This document shows positions 1 through 5,166 of a stretch of DNA of 5,166 bases, in pieces. Made by a program: the position numbers and the translations under genes. The stretch's first letter is position 1, and every line of letters begins with the position of its first letter. This DNA comes from Thiomargarita sp. (GTDB taxonomy: Bacteria; Pseudomonadota; Gammaproteobacteria; Beggiatoales; Beggiatoaceae), in the NCBI GenBank assembly GCA_030635005.1, contig DAOVZS010000156.1:1-5166 (forward strand). Direction: 5' to 3'. The notes beneath the pieces are model-generated. The model had not been told where the DNA came from. It ran no database searches and saw only the letters and a list, made by a program, of their open reading frames with translations.

Positions 1-898
1 CATATCGTCCCATGGCAAAAGCATCCACAGACACCGTATGCACCGGTTGTTCATTCTGATATCCAGTATCTTGAATATCGCCCATACTAAAGGTACCTTC
101 TGAAATCCATATCATTTCAGGACCTAAACTCCCATCTTGCAACATGTCTTGAAATAATCCATCTTGTTGTTGCACAACAGCTTGCGGCGTAGCAGACACC
201 GAAACAGATAAATCACTTTCAAGCCCGCTGCTATTGACAGCACTGACTTGATACGTATATTCAAGCTCACTAGAAAGTTCAGTATGTATCAATGAAGGTA
301 TTTCAGTTGAAAATTGACCCGAATGCGCATCACTTGAATGCCAATAAATCTTATAAGATTGGGCTTCTGACACCAAAGACCAACTTAAATGAATTTCAAG
401 AATATCAGCTACTGCTATTACATTCGATGGCACTCCTATTGACGAAATAATCGGAGTGTTTGCTAAAATCAGATCTGCCCACAGTAAATTAGAACGTTGT
501 ACCAATGCGTTATCAGTGACTGGATTGCTCCCTTCTTCCACATACACTGCATATAACGTATAAGGACCTCCAATGCCTGTAGTGACTTCAAAATCCAAAA
601 TCCTGTGTGTTTGCATTGAATGCTCTAATGACAATTTAAAGGCTTGTTGTTCTGAACTGAAAGGCTGCAAGGGATCAGGCGTTAGAAATAATAAACTATC
701 ATCAGATAATAGTATGGCAACCCACAAATCAACACGTTGAATACGGGCATCCATTTGTAGATTTTCTTGTACATCAACAGTGATGAAATCACCTACATTA
801 TAATACGGTTTCAAATCCACAAAATGTAAGGCACTGTTTGATCGAACACTTTGTGTCACACTGATTAATAAGATACCGATGATGATTCGTAATTGCAT
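1..898 (-). CDS. Secreted FGE/SUMF1-like protein with N-terminal beta-rich and FnIII-like domains (partial, C-terminus off window)
   Basis: An open frame begins at the ATG at 898-896 and stays open for 299 codons to the window edge, so the C-terminus is missing. Residues 1-20 look like a Sec signal peptide (MQLR, then a hydrophobic stretch IIIGILLISV), with possible cleavage after VRS or SNSA; there is no lipobox Cys. Residues about 24-140 form a beta-rich domain I cannot name (GGPYTLYAVYVEEG and QRSNLLWADL near its end). Residues about 148-238 read as a fibronectin type III-like fold (LSWSLVSEAQSYKIYW, then YTYQVSAVNSSGLES). From about residue 258, GPEMIWISEGTFSMGD followed by EQPVHTVSVDAFAMGRY matches the start of the FGE-sulfatase/SUMF1 domain. 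Whether the domain keeps the catalytic cysteines of true FGE cannot be seen; many bacterial relatives lack them and act as binding or lectin-like modules. The gene starts 20 bp after the TerD stop and is probably the last or a late gene of the operon. The product is predicted to be periplasmic or extracellular. Confidence 0.85.
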   Translation of the reverse strand, partial: MQLRIIIGILLISVTQSVRSNSALHFVDLKPYYNVGDFITVDVQENLQMDARIQRVDLWVAILLSDDSLLFLTPDPLQPFSSEQQAFKLSLEHSMQTHRILDFEVTTGIGGPYTLYAVYVEEGSNPVTDNALVQRSNLLWADLILANTPIISSIGVPSNVIAVADILEIHLSWSLVSEAQSYKIYWHSSDAHSGQFSTEIPSLIHTELSSELEYTYQVSAVNSSGLESDLSVSVSATPQAVVQQQDGLFQDMLQDGSLGPEMIWISEGTFSMGDIQDTGYQNEQPVHTVSVDAFAMGRY

Positions 899-909
899 TG
901 TTAATTTTT

Positions 910-913
910 CTCC
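910..913 (-). promoter_or_regulatory. Shine-Dalgarno site of the FGE-like gene
   Basis: On the minus strand GGAG lies 11 nt before the ATG at 898-896. It falls in the 20-bp gap just after the TAG of the upstream TerD gene (921-919), which supports this start codon and close translational linkage within one transcript. Confidence 0.6.
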
Positions 914-918
914 GATAA

Positions 919-1512
919 CTAGGTATATAGGTTTATCATTTGATTTAAATCATCCATACTTCCCTGTCCCACTGCTTTAAATGTCCATTCACCTTTAGAG
1001 AGGTAGACTTCTCCAAAAATCATCGCAGTTTCATGACTGAATGCTTCATTGAGGTGATAATGAGCAATTTCCTGATTATTGGACTGATTCACCAGTCTAA
1101 TGAACGCATTTTGAACCATACCAAAGTTTTGTTCACGAGACAGTGCTTCATAAATATTGACAACAAAAACCAATTTTTGAATTTGAGCAGGTAATCGGCT
1201 GAGTGCAATATTAATCACTTCGTCATCACCATCGCCTTCACCTGTGAGATTATCACCTTGATGTTGTACAGATTTCTCAGGGGAAGTTAAATTACCATAA
1301 TACACAAAATGTTTAGAAGAGAGTAATTTGTCATTTTCATCCAACATGAATACACTCGCATCCAAGTCAAAATCTGAACCGAGTCTTAACAAGCCTAATA
1401 GTCCTCCGCCTGCCTTTTTCGCATCCCATCCTAAACCCACCGCGATGTTGTTTAAAGCAGGGGATTCTTTAGTTAAAGAAATATGACAGCCTTTTAAAAG
1501 AGAGATACTCAT
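919..1512 (-). CDS. TerD-family protein with glycine/leucine-rich loop insertion (TerD/TerZ-like)
   Basis: This 197-residue protein spans the full usual length of a single TerD domain. It carries the family signatures GLGWDA (26-31), DFDLDAS (47-53), GDNLTGEGDGDDE (86-98), QNFGMVQNAFIR (128-139) and ETAMIFGEVY (161-170), ending in EWTFKAVGQG (175-184). The acidic DxDxDxS and GDGDDE segments are the ones that bind calcium in characterised TerD proteins. Family knowledge: TerD-type proteins are cytosolic, work in tellurite resistance and wider stress, phage and colicin tolerance, and often occur as paralogue sets. Compared with its neighbour it has nine extra residues after GLGWDA (around 35-45, GGGLLGLLRLG), like the longer Gly-rich loop of some TerZ/TerX-type members. 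The start is backed by GGAG 10 nt upstream (1526-1523). The gene follows the other TerD gene by 16 bp. A precise Ter letter cannot be assigned. Confidence 0.92.
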   Translation of the reverse strand: MSISLLKGCHISLTKESPALNNIAVGLGWDAKKAGGGLLGLLRLGSDFDLDASVFMLDENDKLLSSKHFVYYGNLTSPEKSVQHQGDNLTGEGDGDDEVINIALSRLPAQIQKLVFVVNIYEALSREQNFGMVQNAFIRLVNQSNNQEIAHYHLNEAFSHETAMIFGEVYLSKGEWTFKAVGQGSMDDLNQMINLYT

Positions 1513-1522
1513 ATTTTAACAA

Positions 1523-1526
1523 CTCC
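1523..1526 (-). promoter_or_regulatory. Shine-Dalgarno site of the downstream TerD gene
   Basis: Minus-strand GGAG lies 10 nt before the ATG at 1512-1510 and only 2 nt after the TAA of the preceding TerD gene (1531-1529). Ribosomes ending the first TerD would sit on this site, which suggests translational coupling of the pair. Confidence 0.6.
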
Positions 1527-1528
1527 AT

Positions 1529-2134
1529 TTAAATTACAAAAGTACTTTCTTCACGATCCTTAATATCAATCGCATAATTTTTAACTAACGCAGCTAATCC
1601 CCCAATGATTCCCTGCCCTACTGCTCTAAATTTCCATTCTCCCTGATAACGATAGAGTTCCCCAAAAATCATTGCGGTTTCTATACTAAAGTCTTCACCT
1701 AAATTATATCGCATGATTTCCTCATCTGTCTCTTGGTTAGTCACACGAATAAAGGCGTTTGAAATCATACCAAAATTTTGATTTCTGTCTTCAGCATCAT
1801 GAATGGTGACAGTGAAAACCACTTTTTGTATAATAATAGGGATTTCTTCAAGACTGACCGTGATCATTTCATCATCCCCCTCTCCTTGTCCATCTAAATT
1901 ATCTCCCAGATGTTCAAGTGCCCCCTCTGGAGATTTGAGATTATTGTAAAAAATGAAATACTCATCCAAAATCGATTTCTCTTGATTATCAAGCATAAAA
2001 GCACTCGCATCTAGATCAAAATCAGTCCCAACAGTCGTTCGTGCATCCCATCCCAAGCCAATAACGATATGTTTCAAATTGGGCACTTGTCTGCTCAACG
2101 AAATATTCGCACCTTTTTGTAATTGAATGGCCAT
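1529..2134 (-). CDS. TerD-family calcium-binding stress protein, canonical form
   Basis: This 201-residue protein is a textbook single TerD domain. Motifs in order: GLGWDAR (26-32), TDFDLDASAFMLD (37-49), FIFYNNLKSPEG (60-71), EHLGDNLDGQGEGDDE (74-89), VTIHDAEDRNQNFG (109-122), SNAFIRV (125-131), ETAMIFGELYRYQGEWKFRAVGQG (152-175, quoted only as landmarks) and GGLAALVKNYAI. All the acidic positions expected for calcium binding are present. It ends in a short charged tail, IKDREESTFVI, absent from its paralogue. Family role: cytosolic Ter stress response and tellurite resistance, probably acting with other Ter or effector proteins. The ATG has a strong AGGAG 9 nt upstream (2148-2144). It lies 27 bp after the aldolase/SDR gene and 16 bp before the second TerD, so it is an internal operon gene. 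It could be labelled TerD or TerE; sequence alone does not separate these. Confidence 0.95.
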   Translation of the reverse strand: MAIQLQKGANISLSRQVPNLKHIVIGLGWDARTTVGTDFDLDASAFMLDNQEKSILDEYFIFYNNLKSPEGALEHLGDNLDGQGEGDDEMITVSLEEIPIIIQKVVFTVTIHDAEDRNQNFGMISNAFIRVTNQETDEEIMRYNLGEDFSIETAMIFGELYRYQGEWKFRAVGQGIIGGLAALVKNYAIDIKDREESTFVI

Positions 2135-2143
2135 ATTGATTGT

Positions 2144-2148
2144 CTCCT
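2144..2148 (-). promoter_or_regulatory. Shine-Dalgarno site of the canonical TerD gene
   Basis: Minus-strand AGGAG followed by ACAATCAAT precedes the ATG at 2134-2132 with a 9-nt spacing. It is one of the strongest ribosome binding sites in the window, consistent with well-translated TerD, and sits in the 27-bp gap after the aldolase/SDR stop. Confidence 0.65.
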
Positions 2149-2161
2149 ATGTGAATTGAAA

Positions 2162-4117
2162 CTAAATAACCCGCTCATTTCCGCCATCAATAGGTATCTG
2201 AGCCCCTGTCGTTTTAGCAAAAATCGGACCTGCCATCGCACAAGCGAGCGTCGCAACCTCTTGTGAAGTCACTTCTTTTTTTAAAATATTATTACTTTTA
2301 TAAGCTTCTACACTCATCCCGTAATGTTTAGCGCGTTTTTCTAACACTTCTGTAGTCCAAATACCGGTATCAAAAACAGCATTAGGATGAATGATATTGA
2401 CACGTACACCATACTCACCTAATTCTAAAGCAGCCACACGTGCTAATTGTGTTTGACCCGCTTTGGCAACAGAATACGCTGAAGCTCCCGGTCCCGGAGC
2501 AGCCACATTTTTGGATGCAATCATAATCACAGCAGCATCATGACTCAAGGTTAAATAAGGGATAGCGGCTTGTAAGAGTTGTTGATGACTGGTTAAATTA
2601 ATAGCCAAACTGTCAGACCAATTTTTTGAAGACATGTTAGCACATGTCTCACTAGGTGGGAAAGTGCCTGCATTACTGATAATGATATCCAAACCTCCAA
2701 AATGACGGATGGTCGCATTCACCGCATTTTGAATACTTTTTTCACAAGTCATATCACATACTATTCCTAAAATATCCTTTTGGGGGGTAAAAAGAGTACT
2801 TATATTAGGATTAATATCCACCGCAACAATAGCAGCTCCTTGTGCCTGTAGTGTTTTAACACAATGATATCCAATACCGCTGGACGCACCGGTAACTAAT
2901 GCGATCTTTCCTTGTAAAGGTAAAACAGCACTATTTTTACGCAATTTGGCTTGCTCCAATTCCCAATATTCCATTTCAAAAATTTTGGATTCGGGTAAGG
3001 CTTTCCACCCCCCTAATAATTCTGCTGTTTGAATGGCTTGAATAGTATGATCTTTAATATCAGAGACGATATTGACCTCTTTTACACTTCGTCCAAAACT
3101 AAGTACCCCAAACCCTGGCCAAATAGCCCAACAAGGCATCGGATTTAAACAAGTCAACTGCCCATCGGTATGACGTTTAAAATATTCATGATAATGTTGC
3201 GTATAGTCCAAAATATCTTGTTCTGGATCTGCCCCCAAAATCACAGGGATGGGTTTGGTACGAATGACATGATCTGGCGTTAAAGGTCCGCGAGTTGCAA
3301 TAGTCTTCACATCAGAACGATTAGAAAAATGAACAGATTCGGGGCTCACATCCCATGTGACAATGATCGCATCACCCAGACTGTGACGAATACGAGCCAA
3401 TGCCAATAAATCTTCTGTCGCTTGAATGGGAATAGGGGCTGTTATTATAGCCTCTTGTGCTTGAAGATAGTGTTCAGCCTGAGTGACTAAATGAATCATC
3501 TGTTCATAACTACTTTTAGCCTCATCACCAAAGGTAAAAATACCATGATTCATCAAAATAATCCCATCTAATTGAGCCCAATCAATCCCCTGTGTTTTTT
3601 CAAAAATCGTTTGGGCAAGACTAAAACCAGCCATCACATAAGGGATAATTAGTACGCTATCACCGTATATTTGACGGATATTCTCGGCACCCTGCGCTGT
3701 ATTAGTAATCGTCACAATTGCATCAGCATGTGTATGATCTACATATTTAAAAGGAATAATCGCATGTAAAATGGCTTCTACCGACGGATTAGGGGCATGT
3801 GGATTCGTCATGGCAGCACGTTGTACGCGTACCATTTCTAAATCACTTAACGTGTCTAATAAGACCATTTTCTTTAAAACATCCAATTTAACCGGTGCAA
3901 ATCCTTCCACCTCAATGCTGGCTAAATCCCAACCGCTGCCTTTAACATATAATATCTCTTCACTTTCCCCAAAAATATTCGTTGTATCCATTTTGACTGA
4001 CGTATTACCGCCACCATGTAACACTAAAGCAGGATTTTGCCCTAATAATCTAGAACTGTACACGCGTAATGCTAAGTCATTTGTGCTGAGATCTTTTGTA
4101 TTCCATAAACTTTTCAT
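2162..4117 (-). CDS. Bifunctional class II aldolase / short-chain dehydrogenase
   Basis: I take the start at 4117-4115 (MKSLWNTKD, 651 residues) because AAGGA lies 7 nt upstream; an in-frame ATG 33 nt earlier has no ribosome binding site. Residues about 1-230 are a class II aldolase/adducin domain: GGGNTS (35-40, phosphate-binding type), Glu114 in NPSVEAILHA as the likely acid/base, and zinc ligands His128 and His130 (HTHAD) plus His191 (MNHG). Residues about 400-651 are an NAD(P)-dependent SDR domain: TGASSGIG (409-416), Asp434 after VAV suggesting NAD preference, NAG (482-484), Ser535, and YSVAK giving Tyr548 and Lys552. Both active sites look intact. The arrangement matches the RhaEW/YuxG-like fusions, in which a sugar phosphate is cleaved and the aldehyde product, such as lactaldehyde, is oxidised. 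No rhamnose genes are nearby, so the substrate is unknown. It is the first gene of the TerD operon, which is an uncommon partner for this enzyme. Confidence 0.92.
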   Translation of the reverse strand: MKSLWNTKDLSTNDLALRVYSSRLLGQNPALVLHGGGNTSVKMDTTNIFGESEEILYVKGSGWDLASIEVEGFAPVKLDVLKKMVLLDTLSDLEMVRVQRAAMTNPHAPNPSVEAILHAIIPFKYVDHTHADAIVTITNTAQGAENIRQIYGDSVLIIPYVMAGFSLAQTIFEKTQGIDWAQLDGIILMNHGIFTFGDEAKSSYEQMIHLVTQAEHYLQAQEAIITAPIPIQATEDLLALARIRHSLGDAIIVTWDVSPESVHFSNRSDVKTIATRGPLTPDHVIRTKPIPVILGADPEQDILDYTQHYHEYFKRHTDGQLTCLNPMPCWAIWPGFGVLSFGRSVKEVNIVSDIKDHTIQAIQTAELLGGWKALPESKIFEMEYWELEQAKLRKNSAVLPLQGKIALVTGASSGIGYHCVKTLQAQGAAIVAVDINPNISTLFTPQKDILGIVCDMTCEKSIQNAVNATIRHFGGLDIIISNAGTFPPSETCANMSSKNWSDSLAINLTSHQQLLQAAIPYLTLSHDAAVIMIASKNVAAPGPGASAYSVAKAGQTQLARVAALELGEYGVRVNIIHPNAVFDTGIWTTEVLEKRAKHYGMSVEAYKSNNILKKEVTSQEVATLACAMAGPIFAKTTGAQIPIDGGNERVI

Positions 4118-4124
4118 GATGTTA

Positions 4125-4129
4125 TCCTT
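4125..4129 (-). promoter_or_regulatory. Shine-Dalgarno site that fixes the aldolase/SDR start
   Basis: Minus-strand AAGGA stands 7 nt before the ATG at 4117-4115. The alternative ATG at 4150-4148 is preceded by TTACCATTTT, with no purine-rich site, and would add 11 residues (MLVFFNSKDNI) that are not part of the aldolase fold. This supports the shorter 651-residue product. Confidence 0.75.
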
Positions 4130-4201
4130 GCTATTGAAAAATACAAGCATAAAATGGTAACATATATAAATAAATGTCTCATCATCTTGATATCATTTTT
4201 T

Positions 4202-4207
4202 ACGGAG
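4202..4207 (+). promoter_or_regulatory. Shine-Dalgarno site of the CHAT gene
   Basis: ACGGAG lies 7 nt before the ATG at 4215-4217, supporting that start. The site overlaps the minus-strand TTGACT proposed as a -35 element for the opposite operon, so the two expression signals are packed against each other. Confidence 0.65.
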
Positions 4208-4214
4208 TCAACGT

Positions 4215-5166
4215 ATGCCCTTAGAACTGAATTTAAATTTTTCTGAACCCCAACATGTCATTGTGAGCTTAATCACCGACAAAGGGACAGAATCAACGGA
4301 TTTATTAAACTTTACGCCCCCTCTTTCTGATAAAGGGTCTCAACATCTTCGTTGGTATTTAGAAGATCACGCCACAGAATATAGCAGGACTATCGACTTT
4401 GATACTGCAGGGCGTATTGTTAAACAATTGCCTTCTTTGGGGATGTCTCTGTTTAATAAGGTATTTTATAAAAAGTCTGCACTGAGATTGTTTAAAATAT
4501 TTCAACAAAATCAAGAGCTTGACCGTTCTCTGACCATTACAGCCACCCAACCTGAGATTTTATCTTTGCCTTGGGAATTATTACATCATTCTATTAAAGG
4601 TGGAAATTTTGTCATTGAAGAAACGCCACGTATTTCCATACGTCGCACGCATCGCCCTATTAATGGCCAAACGATTGAAATAAAACCCAAAGACAAATTA
4701 CATCTCTTATTTATACTCAGCCGTCCTTGTGATGTCGAGAACCAACCTGCTAAAGTACAAGCAGTTTTAAATAGCTTAGGTAAAAGTGTCACAGAACGTG
4801 TTGCAATAGAATTTTTACGCCCTGCGACTTTAAAAAGTTTACGTGATCGCTTAGATAATAAAAAATTGCCCCCAATTGATATTTTGCACTTTGATGGTTT
4901 TGATCAGCAGGATAATCTATTATTTGAAAAGGATAATGGCGAAACAGATATCGTAGCTGCCTCATTATTTGCACAGATACTCTATGAACACGCCATTTCT
5001 TTGGTAATTTTATCCACTGAAACCAGTGAAAAAGGCAATATTGATAAGGTAGCCACACAGTTGATGGGTGCGGGTATTCCTTTTGTGTTAGTCATCCGCT
5101 ATCGCATGTTACAGATAGCCATGCAAATATTATTTGGTACATTTTATGAAAGTTTAGCACAAGGTA
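4215..5166 (+). CDS. CHAT-domain protein with degenerate catalytic residues (partial, C-terminus off window)
   Basis: An open frame of 317 codons starts at ATG 4215 and runs off the right edge. Residues about 1-110 form the N-terminal region common to this CHAT group (LRWYLEDHATEYSR at 45-58, then an amphipathic stretch through LFNKVF). SLPWELLHH (117-125) and PRISIRRTHRP (138-148) are typical entry motifs of the CHAT fold, a member of the caspase-like clan. DILHFDGFDQQ (222-232) is the HFxGHG strand, and SLVILSTETSEKGN (262-275) is the LVxLNACxSA strand. MGAGIPFVLVIRYRM (284-298) and FGTFYESLAQG (307-317) close the domain. Active CHAT proteases use the second His of HFxGHG and the Cys of NAC; here these are Phe229 and Glu269. 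The protein is therefore probably a pseudoprotease or scaffold. It is cytosolic, with no signal peptide. What follows the domain (TPR, NTPase or other effector modules are common) is outside the window. Confidence 0.85.
   Translation, partial: MPLELNLNFSEPQHVIVSLITDKGTESTDLLNFTPPLSDKGSQHLRWYLEDHATEYSRTIDFDTAGRIVKQLPSLGMSLFNKVFYKKSALRLFKIFQQNQELDRSLTITATQPEILSLPWELLHHSIKGGNFVIEETPRISIRRTHRPINGQTIEIKPKDKLHLLFILSRPCDVENQPAKVQAVLNSLGKSVTERVAIEFLRPATLKSLRDRLDNKKLPPIDILHFDGFDQQDNLLFEKDNGETDIVAASLFAQILYEHAISLVILSTETSEKGNIDKVATQLMGAGIPFVLVIRYRMLQIAMQILFGTFYESLAQG

Larger units (their letters stand above)
4118..4214. promoter_or_regulatory. Divergent intergenic region, presumed promoters for both units
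   Basis: This 97-bp AT-rich gap separates the divergent starts of the aldolase/SDR-TerD operon and the CHAT gene, so it should carry the promoters of both. Visible elements are a minus-strand TTGACT (4211-4206) that could be a -35 box, although only a weak -10 candidate lies at usual spacing; a plus-strand TTGAAA (4134-4139) with a weak TAACAT 18 nt downstream; the very AT-rich segment 4161-4174; and a perfect 8-bp palindrome TGATATCA (4188-4195). None is strong enough for a firm promoter or operator call. Shared control of the two units is possible because the region is so short. Confidence 0.5.

Noticed and set aside
2782..2787. Run of six G (C on the coding strand) in the SDR part as a possible phase-variation tract
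   Set aside because: Six bases is short for slippage, the frame is intact through it (ThrProGln), and nothing else suggests switching in a metabolic enzyme.
2162..4117. Naming the aldolase/SDR gene as a rhamnose catabolism gene
   Set aside because: Domain order fits RhaEW-like fusions, but no rhamnose genes are in view and the substrate cannot be read from the sequence, so no symbol was given.
4115..4150. Upstream in-frame ATG at 4150 as start of the aldolase/SDR protein
   Set aside because: There is no ribosome binding site before it, while AAGGA is correctly spaced before the ATG at 4117. The extra 11 residues are not part of the fold.
3771..4160. Plus-strand open frame of 129 codons
   Set aside because: It lies antisense to the conserved aldolase domain, has no recognisable domain, and ends without a role in the divergent layout; it is a shadow frame.
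4359..5058. Three minus-strand open frames (4359-4550, 4586-4792, 4789-5058)
   Set aside because: All are antisense to the continuous plus-strand CHAT coding frame, which has clear family motifs. Their translations look like random low-complexity sequence.
1..5166. tRNA, rRNA, CRISPR repeats, insertion sequences, terminal inverted repeats or rho-independent terminators
   Set aside because: None was found by eye. Coding frames fill nearly the whole window and the gaps between minus-strand genes are 16-27 bp, too short for such elements.

Overview
The window is AT-rich, gene-dense bacterial DNA with good Shine-Dalgarno sites. It holds five protein genes in two divergent units. Four genes lie on the minus strand: a bifunctional class II aldolase/short-chain dehydrogenase, two tandem TerD-family proteins, and the N-terminal 299 residues of a secreted protein that enters a formylglycine-generating-enzyme (FGE)/sulfatase-modifying-factor domain just before the window edge. 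One gene lies on the plus strand: the first 317 residues of a CHAT-domain (caspase-like clan) protein that runs off the right edge. I see no RNA genes, insertion sequences, CRISPR arrays or prophage genes.

Layout, left to right: 1-898 (-) partial secreted FGE-like protein; 919-1512 (-) TerD paralogue with a glycine/leucine-rich loop insertion; 1529-2134 (-) canonical TerD-family protein; 2162-4117 (-) aldolase/SDR fusion; 4118-4214 a 97-bp divergent intergenic region; 4215-5166 (+) partial CHAT protein. The minus-strand genes are separated by only 27, 16 and 20 bp, and each has its own ribosome binding site, so they look like one operon transcribed from the 4118-4214 region, in the order aldolase/SDR, TerD, TerD, FGE-like. 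The first and last genes on the map are cut by the window, so no terminators are expected or seen.

Organism: low-GC codon choice, CHAT and FGE-like genes side by side, and the style of the secreted beta-rich domain resemble filamentous sulfur-oxidising gammaproteobacteria (Beggiatoa/Thiothrix-like Thiotrichales). This is an inference from general resemblance, with no marker gene to confirm it.

Function: TerD proteins are calcium-binding cytosolic stress proteins (tellurite/Ter systems). CHAT domains and FGE-like domains both recur in regulated stress and biological-conflict loci. The most notable points are that the CHAT domain lacks both expected catalytic residues (the second His of HFxGHG is Phe, and the Cys of the LNAC-type motif is Glu), that a sugar-phosphate-type aldolase/dehydrogenase fusion heads a TerD operon, and that a Sec-exported protein closes that operon. 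A link between the two divergent units is plausible from their position but is not demonstrated by sequence alone.
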